From NCBI GenBank assembly GCA_963555705.1, contig OY743190.1:36686929-36750928 (forward strand): a DNA stretch of 64,000 bases, written 5' to 3'. Position numbers and translations under genes: made by a program. Position 1 is the first letter of the stretch. The number at the start of each line of letters is the position of its first letter. The stretch is from Ligustrum vulgare (taxonomy: Eukaryota > Streptophyta > Magnoliopsida > Lamiales > Oleaceae). The notes under the pieces were generated by a model. The model saw nothing but the letters and a program-made list of their open reading frames with translations. It was not told the DNA's origin and made no database searches. This document shows, piece after piece, positions 21,171 to 32,500 of this stretch.

Positions 21171-21417
21171 TTCACAAATTAAGACATTTACAAACAGACA
21201 TTTACAATGTCCCACATATCATCTTACAATTATGAAACTCGCACTTGGAAATACTCATGTTTAAGCAGTAAAGAAAAAAAAATGTCGCTGCACCAAAATA
21301 TGAATAAACTGCTCCATTCATAAAAATGAGAAATGTATAATATGAAGTGCCGGGGGACTTACAAAAAGAAAGAAAAGAAGAAAACAAAAAGCTAAAGCTA
21401 ACAAATGCAGAAGAGGA

Positions 21418-22903
21418 TTATTGTGGAGGAGGGACATCTTCCAAGGGGCCTTTATCAGACACGCCCAGAGGATCCACAGGATCATCTTGAGGCTCGGGGT
21501 AAAAAGCCTCAATGGAGGACAGGTCCAGTGTCGGAAAAGCTTCCTTCACATCCCCTAAGGCCATTCTGGCCCCCAAGTTCCCAAAGACCCTCTGCATAGC
21601 CTCGTATTCCGGGGTATCTTCGAAAGTATCTTTGAAGTTCTGAACTGCCTTAGAAACTTCTTCACCCAGAACCTCCTGCACCCTAGCCGCAATGGTACGC
21701 TCCAAGGCCTCAGAAATTCTGGAGTCAATATGTTTCTCCAGGGAAGTGTAGTCCTCCTCAGCTTTCTTCCTGGCCTCCAGTTCCCTCCCCAGCTTTTCGT
21801 TTACTTCTGCCACTTCAGCTTCTAACTTCGACTTGGCTGCATTGGCGATGGCCAGGGCCTTAGAGGCGATAGACTGTGCCCGGTTGGAATCATCCAATTT
21901 CTTGCACAAGACTGCCACGTCTGATTCAGAGGCATGGAGGTCATGCTTCAATTTGTCATTGTCCTTTTGGAGGCGCCTCGCATTAGCCCTCTCTTCTGAA
22001 GAAGATTTGCGGGCTATGGACAGCTGGGCCTTAAGGTCATTAATCTCCTTAAGCATATTGTCAGCCTGGCGGAGAGCAGTCTCAGCATCCATCTTATCTC
22101 GTTGAGCTACCTCCACGGAGGACTCTACCTCGTCAATGAGAGCCAGAGTTCTGGCGTTCATAGCCTTGGCAGCGAGCAGCTTCCAAGACGGAGTAGCACT
22201 GTAGGAAAAGGCGGCCCAACCCTCTGTCCAAAACTGTTCGGTAATTAAGGCCGCCCTGGCTGGAGGCGAACTGGGAGAGTCGAACAATGAAGGGTTGAAA
22301 GTGACATCTCTGGGGAGGATGCTGGTTTTAATATGCTTAAGCTCTTCCGCCCCTTCCGGTGTAACTTCATAAGCCAAGCCCGGCATGGGCACGGATGGCT
22401 CGTCCTCCAGCTCCTCGATCATTGATGGCGGAGGTGCGGAAGTGGACTCCTTGCCTTTTCCCCTTCTGAGCCTTTTTAAGGGAGCAGGCTCCTCCTCAAG
22501 TGCTTGCTCAGAAATGTCCTCGGACAAGGAAGGTGGCACTGGGGGATCCTTAGTCTCCCTGCCCCTCTTGGGTCCGCCTCTATCCGACCTCTTCCCTTTC
22601 CCTTTGGCAACGCCTTTTTCAGGATCGGCCTCTCCAGCAATGTTGGGTTGTTGGGGACCCACTGGGTGCAAAGTGGGCGGTGGCAGTAGAGCTGGGAGAG
22701 GGCCCTGAAGTTGGGCAGCAGACTTCTCAGACACTTCTCTGGCCACCCCAATTTGCAGGTCGGCCAAGATCGCTTTCTGCTTTCTTTCAACCTCGCTCCC
22801 ATGGCGCAGAGCCGGAGGAACCTTTGTAGCCATGAGGCCCTTCAAAGAAATCTTTGGAAATTCTTTGGAACCTAGCAAGGAAAGGAGGACAATGGGGGTT
22901 ATA

Positions 22904-22944
<41 letters not shown>

Positions 22945-24579
22945 AGAAGGAACAAACACAAGATGTAACAGCAATAAGGAGGCGAACTTACTCATAGCTC
23001 GCATAAGACCATGCTTAACGAATAATTTGTTCTGTTGTATGACCCCTTGGAAAGTGCCCTTGTAGGAAAATAGACGCCTCACTGCCGCTAGATCTGTGTC
23101 AGGGAGGAGATGGGCAAAAGTGTCCCCTGCCATAAGCCAATAATATGTTAAAAAGCAGTCAAGAAAAGTGAGTATGGGTGAAACAGCAAAAGACGCATGA
23201 CACTTAAAGACTCTAAAGCAAATATAAGACTCACTAGGTAGGGAAAGAGTTCAGGGAACTGTAATTTCTGGACTAGGGTCCACAGGGGAACTCTGCCACT
23301 CCCCGGCAACCCAGGACCACTGGTTCCTCCAATTCTTTATTGAGGTAGGGTGACCGGTAATAACGGGAGTATAAGAACCTCTGGGGGACAAATAATACCA
23401 ATCCTTAACATCCGATCTCACGTCTCTCTCCCTCCTAACTGATTTCTTCAAAGTATAGAGAGTGTGAATGATGTGCAGTGAGATGGGATGATCCGGGTTG
23501 ACCTCTTGCCACGCCAACCAAGTCCCCATAGCCTGAGTCCAGAAGTTGGGGGCCAGCTGGTAGGGGCACAAGTTATAGCTCCTAAGCAGTGCCCTGAAAA
23601 AGGGATGCAGGGGGAGCATCATCCCACAAGAAAGGGCATCGTGGCATATAGCCGCCTGACCCGGGGGAGGGCTGCAAGGTCGGCAGGAAGGGGTAGGAAG
23701 CACCAGATGGACCCCTTCTGGCAACCTGAATTTTGTCGAAGCCGAGGCCAAATCGATCCTTCGGATTTCAGTAGCAACCTCACTGCTTTCCCATGACTCT
23801 GGGTTTGGATCGGGGTCGACATGATAGCCCGAAACTTTGTTGACCTGGTCAACCCAATCTTCTACCTGAGCGATCTCCTCGGCAGTCAAACCCAACTCTT
23901 CCCTATGCGCCCTAAACGGTGCCCTAACGATCAAGCCGAGGTCCTGGTGACCTGAAGAGGAGCCCGCCGCCATTTCTCCTCCCAAGTCCCTATCTCGTTT
24001 GCTTCGGAGTTCCCTAAGCGCGGATTCCTCCTCGGATGACAGATGAGCCATGTAGTTCTGGTGTTTTTCTTCTTCGCTGTCAGAATCACTCAAATGAATT
24101 ATGCCACTGGTTTTTCTATTTCTCCTCTTAACCTGCTCCCTAAAGAAACGGGAACTAAAAACTGATAAAGAGATGGGGCAGAAACCTCTGATGGGAACCG
24201 CCATCGCTAACATTTCCTGTGAACCCGTTCCCCCAACTGTTTCCATTGTTTTTTCCTTTTGTTTTAAAAGAGAGTCAGACTCAACAAAAGAAAAACAAAG
24301 TGCAAAAACAAAGTTCTCAAACCCACAATGAGAAACTAAAAATAAGAAAGTCTTGCATATACAGGAATCAAGAGATTTACCTTCAAAAGACGAATGCTTG
24401 ACACTCTGCACTTGAAATGAAGAACTCGCCAAGGAAAATTGTGGAACGTTAAGGGTGGATGCTGGGTAGAAAACCCTTGAAGAAAAAGACATGAAACTCG
24501 CAAGGAAGAGAGAGACGGCGCAAGTTTTCGCGAAATGGTAAAAGGTGAAATGGTAAAATGAAGAAGGATTTATAGGCAT
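21418..24579 (-). pseudogene. Antisense gene of gypsy A, three exons, one premature stop
   Basis: Inferred exons are 24579-23235, 23126-22992 and 22871-21418, with GT/AG introns. The lengths sum to 978 codons in one consistent frame. Exon 1 contains a region like the Pfam putative gypsy-type transposon domain (PF04195), with LHPFFRALLRSYNLCPYQLA and PNFWTQ. Exon 3 has basic NLS-like runs (KGKGKRSDRGGPKRGR, LKRLRRGKGK) and a coiled coil of about 150 residues. The sole lesion I see is TGA at 23253-23251 where gypsy C has CGA. The second intron holds a 32-bp poly-A/T tract. Function is unknown; antisense ORFs of Tat elements have no assigned role. Confidence 0.75.
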
Positions 24580-24976
24580 CCTAACGGTCTAGATTCCTTT
24601 AAGTTTCGTGAGCCGCATGATTAATGTGGTTAACCCATGCTTCTTGAAAAATGAGCTAATCAAAGCGCCAGCCGTCAAAGGGAGGGATAAAAACCGTTCA
24701 GCTACCACAGTGCATGCCACGCGTTTCGAAATGCTGCTCCCCTCCCATTTTATATATATATTCCTTGGAAATAAATACCGATAGCTCCTCCGGATTGAAT
24801 GCGCCGCCTAGGAAATGCGCTGGTATGATCCTGGCCAGCAGGAAGAGAAAATCCGAGGCAGAAGGTCGGCTATGATATGGATCCGAGCCTTACCTAAGGA
24901 ATTTCATTATTGAATCCCTAAAAAGTTAATGCTGTGAAATCATGGCAAATCCTACACGACCATGAATGATCTCTTC

Positions 24977-24992
24977 GGATTTGAGGGACTAG
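24977..24992 (+). other. Polypurine tract before the 3' LTR of gypsy A
   Basis: GGATTTGAGGGACTAG abuts the LTR start TGTTGACT. It is duplicated inside the element at 20975. Confidence 0.75.
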
Positions 24993-25661
24993 TGTTGACT
25001 CCGGGCCCAAAGAAAGGTACAGTGATCCACCAGCGAAGGCCCAATAGTGGCCCAATAGACCTTGACCCACAGCTGAGGCTTGGAATATCACCTTGAGATG
25101 AATGCCGAGGTGGTATGTCAAGCAAACTTCTTTAGCCGACCTGGTTAACGCCCAGCCGATGTGCTTTATACTCAGCCGAGGCGCTTTATGGCGTTGACCA
25201 GAAGAGAGAGATGGAGTCAGTGATGGGACACTGCCTTTACCCAGACGTGACAGGCGTCTATCCCCTACGAAATGTAGCAATGATTGCGGTTGAAAAGCAA
25301 GATTGTCACATCCATAAGCTAGGGTGATGACAAGTGTAAAGTATGCCACGTGTCGTGATCCAAGACAAGAAGTTCCTCTATAAAGGAAGCGCAATTGTCT
25401 CCAAGTAGGGGGTTAGCAATTTCTCACTCTTAACTCTATATTTCTCTCACTCCCTTTTCTCTCTTTTACACACTTATATTTCCCGCACCCAATATATATA
25501 TATTCGCCTAAAATGAGTACTGACTTAGGTATCGGAGTGCAAACGGGAGCCACCTCGGCCCCCTTTGCAAGCTGACTGTTTGTCCTAGTGCGCAGGAGAT
25601 CCACGTGTTAAAGAGGGAGGAGCTGAGACGTGTTGGTCCAAAGTCGATTTTGTGGTCAACA
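24993..25661 (+). repeat. 3' LTR of gypsy element A
   Basis: It has about 15 substitutions, almost all transitions, relative to the 5' LTR, and lacks a 6-bp stretch near its end. It is followed by the AAAAC duplication. Confidence 0.93.
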
Positions 25662-25868
25662 AAAACCATCAAAAAAATAAATAAGGATCATCAAAGATCT
25701 CGTTCTAACTTGGATTTTTCGTTTTTAAAAACGAAACAGAGAATCGAACCGAGAACTAATCGACTCTCGATTCCAAAATCGATTTTCTATTTTATTTTTT
25801 TAAAACCAAAATGTTTCAATTTTTCTGTTTAGGTCATATCGGTTCGAATTTGTTTTGTCCACCCCCTA

Positions 25869-26394
25869 GTACATTATTTGATAACAAAAATTGTTTTAAA
25901 TAATGATTGATATGATATTGTATGATTGAAAATGAAAGAAAAATTTTAAATTTATGCGTAAAATATTTTATTCATAAAATTTATGTTAAATTTGAATACT
26001 GCAAAAAAATGAATTGTTTTACAAAATTGGTTCACCGGTTATCGGAGTTAAAATGAAACCCTTACCCTATCAAGGTTTTGGAGTTCCAATTTAAAAGACA
26101 ACTCGAGAGAAAAATCTAAGCCCTGATGTGAAATTTTACCTTTATCATGCCTATTTTAAAACAACTTCAACAAAGAACTACACTACAAGCAAAACGAACG
26201 GTATTTTCTATACAATTTTCTAATTCGCAATATCAGGTGCAAACTACTCATGATTATAACATTTCAAAGCAAATCCTACTTTTGCTTGAATCAGCTACTG
26301 ATACTATTGCTACATCAAACTTTACAACAAGAAACCATAATTCATAACATTTTCAGACACCAGACGCAACAAAGATAAAGCTGCATCCTAAGCC
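25869..26394. other. AT-rich intergenic DNA between hAT-like end and host gene
   Basis: Nothing gene-like was recognised. It begins with the right GTACATT duplication and runs to the 3' end of the host gene. Confidence 0.6.
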
Positions 26395-26591
26395 TTTATT
26401 TTCAGACAAGTAATTTCCATATCGACCACAAAGAAAACGAAAAATTGTTAATTTCACCTCGATGAAAGATCTCTGCCGTCTTCTGCAAAAACATAAATCA
26501 TAGTCATTTAATGTAGTACTGTTTACCTCCTTCGATAACAAATTCAGAATATAAAGCTATGCTAACTACCTTAGCAGCTAGGTAGCAGTCC
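26395..26591 (-). other. 3' UTR of the FAR1/FHY3-like gene, with an intron
   Basis: After the stop codon the exon runs to 26570, where CTAAG|GTAGTT is a donor. TTTTGCAG ends the intron at 26483 and the UTR resumes at 26482. An AATAAA signal is at 26400-26395, so the transcript probably ends slightly further left. Confidence 0.55.
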
Positions 26592-29500
26592 TCAAGCATG
26601 TCTTGTTGCATCATCATGCAACTTGGCAGATCTAACATTACATTCCTCCTGCAGAGCAGAAAGGCCATACAATAAATAAATACACTACAGATCAGCTGAA
26701 CGTTCTCACTAAAATTTTAAGCGGCTAGGTAAAGGACACATCCATTTATTAAGATCCCCTGATTAAGTAAAGGCCCCTGATAATGAATTGGTGGGCTATG
26801 GGAAGATCGTTCATACAAGTAGTCAGCAATTGGAAATGGAAAAATCGATTTTTCATTATACAAGAAGTGAATGTCACATATTTACCACTCAAGTCCCTAA
26901 CATTTACCAGATGCTATATTGGTATAATAGTAAGAGAACTATACATATTTACAACACTCCCCCTCAAGTTGGTGCATAAATATCACACATGCCCAACTTG
27001 GATATCGATTTATAGAATGAACCACTAGCCACTCCGTGTGTCATTATATTGGCTAGTTGATTTTCACTTTTAATATATGGAATCTCTATATTCTTGGAGT
27101 CGAGGTTGTCTTTGATATAGTTTCTGTCAAGTTCTACGTGCTTTGTTCGATCATGTTGAACTGGATTGTTCGCTATCTCAATAGCTGGCAGTGTTGTCAC
27201 AAAAGAGTAACATGGACTTACTTGAACCAAAACCAAGTTCACTAAGAAGAATCTTCAACCATGTAAGTTCGGTAGTTGCATGATGCAAAACACGATATTC
27301 TGCCTCCGCACTAGATAGTGAAACCACATTCTGCTTCTTACTTCTCCAAGTAACAAGATTTCCTCCAATAAATGAAAAATATTCCAATGTAGATTTTCTA
27401 TCCAGTCTTGATCCAACAAAATCAGAATCTATATAACCCACATTGTCAAGATGATCTCTTTTTGAGTACAAGATACCCTTTCCCAGAGAGGACTTTAAAT
27501 ATGCCAAAATAAGATTAATTGCACTCATGTACTGATCACTTGGGTTATGCATGAATTGGCTTACAACACTCACCGCATATGAGAGATCGGGTCTTGTGTG
27601 AGTAAGATATATCAATTTTCCTACCAACCTTTGATATCTCTCTTTGTTTGTAGGAATTTAATCTGGGTAGATAGATAGGCCATGATTCACCTCAATAGGT
27701 GTATCTACGGGAGCACAAACTGACATACCAGTTTCAGCTAGGAGATCAAGAACATACTTACGTTAGGAAAGAACAAGTCCTTGCTCGGATCGTGATACTT
27801 CGATGCCCACAAAATACTTCAGATACCCAAGTCTTTCATTTCAAACTCCTTGGTCAGATGAACTTGAAGCCTTTCAACTTCACTGGGTACTTCCAATAAC
27901 AATCATATCGTCTACATATACAATGAGTAAGGTAATATCCCGATCATTTCTTTTATAGAATAGGGTGTGGTCAGCCAGTGTCTGCTTAAAACAGTACGTT
28001 TCATTGAACAACTCAACCTTCCAAACCATGCCCTTGGTGATTGATTTAACCCATATAGGGCTTTCTTCAATTTACACACCTTACCTCCTGGAGGATTAAA
28101 ACCTATAGGTGGATCCATATACACTTCCTCAGTCAGATCCCCATGAAGAAATGTATTTTTAACATCAAATTGTCTCAATGGCCAGTCAAGGTTGACTGCT
28201 AAAGATACTATAACTCTAACAGTATTCATCTTGGCTACTGGAGCAAAAGTTTCCTAATAGTCAATTCCATAGGTCTGTGTGTATCCTTTGGCAACCAGCC
28301 TAGCCTTATACCTGTCCAAGGTCCCATCAGACTTGTATTTTAAGGAGTACACCCATTTGCACCCTACAGTTCTCTTTCCTGTTGGTAGAGGACCACCTCC
28401 CAAGTAGAATTCTTTTGAAGAGCATCCATTTCTTCTACTATAGCAAATTTCCACTTAAGGCTGATCAAGAGCTTCATGGAAATTATTAGGAATAGAAACA
28501 GAAGAAAGTTGAAGGGCAAATGCCAAGTTAGTCTTAGATAAACGATGGTAAGAGATATAGTCAGAGATAGGAAAGGTAGTATTAGAAGAAGATGTTGAGA
28601 AACCCAACCTATATCAGGTGGTTTACGATTCTGAATGGAATGTCTCCTACCTATGGTGTCAATATTGTCTGAAGCTGCAGGGTTAGAATTAGAAATAGGC
28701 ATAAAGTTAGGAGAGGTAGGAGGTGAAATATGTACCTCATTTTCAATCATAGAAGAGTCTGATGGCACCGTAATATCAACAGGAGGACTATCAAAGTCTA
28801 AAGAGGGCCCAAATGTGTCTTCAGTAACTAGTGTTGGGGTATGAGGGACATCTAGATTTCTCCTGGTATATCATTTTTGGAACAACCTCGGTGATCTATC
28901 ACTCTCAACTTCGGACTCCCCCTTTCCCCCAGAAATCCAAACTTTCTTTTCTTCTAACCACATTTGTTCCTCTTCTTTACTACAAACCTCCCCTTGAAGA
29001 GGAACCAAGGACACATCATCCGAAAAAAAAGACTCAGATTCACAGAATTCAACATCCATAGAAATGTAATATTTCCCTGTAGGGGGATGAAAGCATTTGT
29101 AGCCCTTTTGGGAGCTGGAGTAACCAAGGAAAACACACTTCAAGGCACGAGGATCGAGTTTGTCTCTAAGATGAGAGTGCACGTGAACATAACATACACA
29201 ACCAAAAATTTTAGGACAAATATTCAAGGCAGAAGGAATAGGATGAAACTTTGACAACCTCCTCAGTGGAGTTTGAAAATTGATTATGCGAGAAGGCATA
29301 CGATTGATGAGAAAGAAGGCAGTTGTCACAACTTCAGCCCAAAAACGTTTTGGAACCCGCATAGTGAAGTATAAAACTCTGACTACCTCAAGGATATGCC
29401 GATTTTTACGCTCCGCTATACCATTCTGTTGTGGTGTATAAGCACAAGTTATTTGGTGGAGAATACCTTGAGTCATGAAGAAGTTAGCAAGGGTTTGGTT

Positions 29501-32500
29501 CACAAACTCACGACCATTGTCAGAATGAAAGACCTCAACACGGGTATGAAACTGTGTCTCAACCATTTTTTAGAATTGGGGAATAACATGCACGACATCA
29601 CCTTTAGATTTTAACAAGTATATCCAACACACTCTAGTGCAATCATCAATAAAAGAAATAAAATATTTTTGACCTGAAGTAGATGGAGTAGAGAAAGGGC
29701 CCCAAACATCAGTATAAACACAAGTAAATGGAACTTGACTTCTATTAAGACTGATTTTAAAAGATACACGATGATTCTTGGCAAAAAGACATTGTTCACA
29801 TTGCATACTAGAACTAGGAGTATTCTGGAACAAATTTGGGAACAAGTGTTCTACATAAGAAAAAGATGGGTGCCCTAATTGACAATGCCACAAAAGGATC
29901 TTGTCTCTAGGAGAAGATCTACTAACAATTTGAAGCCCAGCACCAGTCTCTTTTTGCAGTTTCCTCGTCCCCTCTAAAAAATATAGTCATCTTTCTCTAC
30001 CAATGCCAATCGTCATCTTCATTCGATTGTCCTGAAAGATGCAATGAGAGGGTGAGAAAGTCACAGAACAATCTAGAGTTTTTGTAATTTGACTAATGGA
30101 TAATAAGTTGGTAGAGAATGTAGGAGCAAGTAGAACAGAAGATAAGGATAGAGTGGGTGAAAATGAAACATTTCCGGCCCCAGTAATTTGGACAGGAGTT
30201 CCATTAGCCACCTGGACAGACTGAACATGTGAAGTGGTTAGAGAATCAAGGGTAAAAAGGTTGCAAGTGAAATGATCAGTAGCTCCAGAATCGATAACCC
30301 AAGGATTAGATACAGTAGAAATAGATGCTAAACCAAAAATACCTTCCCCTGGGGACAATCGAGCAACATGAGATGCAGCAGGAGCATGAGTAGAGACACT
30401 AGATGCATGACTAGTTTGAGAGGTTCTCCAATCTTTCCTCTCAGCTTGTTTGAGTATGATCCAGTCTGAATACCCATTTTTCTTGAAACATTTGTCAACA
30501 GTGTGTCCTTTGAAATGACAGAATGAGCAAATATCAGTAGACTGATTAGGGCCTCGGGATCGAAGATTGAATCCTCTAGCGGCTAATGCAGAAGCCTCAG
30601 AGTGGCTTTCAGTCCCCATGGTAAGTTGTCGTTGTTCCTCACGACGGACCATAGAGAAGACTTCCTCCAAGGCTGGGAAAGGTGTTGCAGCCAAAATGCG
30701 ACTACGTACCTGATCTAGATTATGATCAAGCCCCGCAAGAAACATATAAATCCTATCTTCAGCAGAACATTTCCTCAACTCTTCAATATCGACCGCACAT
30801 TTCATAGTATTTGGCCTACGATAATCAAGCTCCAAGAAAATGGAGTTCATTTCAGTGTAATACGTGACAAGAGGTCGTCCCCCTTGACTCAATTGGAAAG
30901 ATTTTCTAACTAACTCATAAATTTTGAAAGTATCACACTGAACAAAATGTGCTACAAGAGTGTCGAATATAGAATTTATAAGCCAAGACTTGACAATAAC
31001 ATCATCTACCACCCACTCACCATAGTCATGGTCACTATTACTCGGTGCAATTTTCTCACCAGAAATATGATCAGTTTTCCTCCTACCAGCAATGTGCATA
31101 TCTAAAAGTTTTGACCAAACATGATAATTCTTTCCATCCAACTTAATATGAATCGGAGAAGATGTCTCGTGAACTAATGATGTCACAATCTTGTTCTCAG
31201 CCATTTCTCAATTCAACTAACTGTAAAAAATTTTACAATGCAGCAGTGTCTCTTCAAGTTCAATCAAAGACCTAACTATTTCCCAAGAATGAGTAATTTC
31301 ACAACAAACCAAACAACAGATAGCAATACTTAGCTGAAAAGAAGCTCACTGAGCTATTAGGACTATCGCCGTAGCTGGCCGGAGTTGAAGACGCCAGAAC
31401 TGACCAACAAAGTCGCCGGCGTCGTGTAGTTGCGCAGGGAAGAGAACAATCGCGAAGAAAACCGCAGCCAAGGTCGCGCAAATCCAACAAATCGCGAAGA
31501 AAACAGGTTCCAAGGTCGTCCCTCTAGTCGTTGGCGCTGTGGTAGGTCGTTGCCCTAGTTGCCGGCGCCGTGGTAGGTCGTCGCCGGCGCGGTAATGATC
31601 CGGGAAGTAAACGGGTCAGGCAGAAAAATGGGATGGAAGCTAGGGTTTTGTCCTTGCTCTGATACCAAGTTAGCAATTGGAAATGGAAAAATCGATTTTT
31701 CATTATACTAGAAAGGGTATATACAAGAAGTGAATGTTACATATTTACCACTCAAGTCCCTAACATTTACTAGATGCTATATTGGTATAATAGTAAGAGA
31801 ACTATACATATTTACAACACAAGTTTGGTTGACATAGTGAAGTTCTAACTTTTGAATTTGACACATCCCCCTCACGTGCAGACCCGATTCACTTTTTTTT
31901 TTTCTTCTTTTTTTTTTTTTTTTTTAAGGGCTGATGCATGGATAATTTCCAAGAAGAAAAGGTGATGGCTCAACTGAATCTAGGTCTCCTGCCGGCTTGG
32001 TCCCATGTCAAACCATTAATAATAAAAATTTAGACTTCAACAAGATCACATGACATGGTACAAATGTACAATACTTATGGCTCTCAAATGTATGACAAAC
32101 TAACCCGAATGCCATACGTGAAACTTGGAATGCGGAAAAAATCCATTTGACCCTGCAAGCATGAAGTTACCGTAATTTTCATCTCACCATATTGAATTTG
32201 ATTCACCAAAAAACAACCAACAATGGTGAGAAAATCAGATACCAATCCATGTATAGTTTGCTGATTGCCATAATAGCCATCATGAGTAGGTGCAATAGAG
32301 TTCAGCTGGCCCTAAAAAGGGCCACCAGTAGTCATTTATTCAGCAGTCATAATAAAAGAAATAACTTGGGTCTTTTTGATAGACAAGATAATGATGACAT
32401 ACTAGTCCCTGAATGGTCTGTTGGTTCCCATAATAGTTATCGCGAGTGGGAGCCATCAAGTTCAACTGTACCTACACAAACCACAGACTGCCACTTAGCA

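Larger units (their letters stand above)
15881..25661 (+). mobile_element. Non-autonomous Ty3/gypsy element A (Tat-like) with antisense gene
   Basis: Two LTRs (about 97.8% identical by eye apart from a short deletion) are flanked by perfect AAAAC duplications (15876-15880 and 25662-25666). Inside, on the plus strand, are a PBS, 40-bp repeats, a second repeat array, an unassigned block, and an integrase module. Then come a fossil LTR start, a minus-strand three-exon gene, and a PPT. No gag, protease or RT was recognised. An antisense ORF between integrase and the 3' LTR is a known trait of Tat-lineage gypsy elements such as Grande and Retand. With 15 substitutions in about 669 bp the insertion is probably under one million years old (inference). 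Confidence 0.9.
14949..25868. mobile_element. Putative non-autonomous hAT-like transposon, split by a gypsy insertion
   Basis: The left end TAGGCGTGGGCA and the right end TGTCCACCCCCTA are near-perfect inverted repeats of the type seen in plant hAT-like MITEs. They are flanked by the same 7 bp, GTACATT, at 14942-14948 and 25869-25875. The left part contains GGTTCGGTTC-rich sequence, common in such elements. Without the gypsy insertion the element would be about 1.1 kb and has no transposase. Confidence 0.5.
26821..31819 (-). mobile_element. Ty1/copia element inside the last intron of the FAR1/FHY3-like gene
   Basis: Short LTRs, a tRNA-Met PBS, gag, protease, integrase, RT, RNase H and a PPT (GAGGGGGAGTG) are all present in copia order and in the same orientation as the host gene. 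A perfect CAAGT duplication flanks it (26816-26820 and 31820-31824). Removing the element and one TSD leaves an intron of about 450 bp. LTRs differ by 3 substitutions in 136 bp plus a 16-bp deletion, so it is young. Several frame breaks make it non-functional by itself. Confidence 0.92.

Noticed and set aside
22911..22942. Poly-A tract as the tail of a LINE, SINE or processed gene
   Set aside because: It lies within the second intron of the antisense gene, with splice sites on both sides and no target duplication; simple slippage is sufficient.
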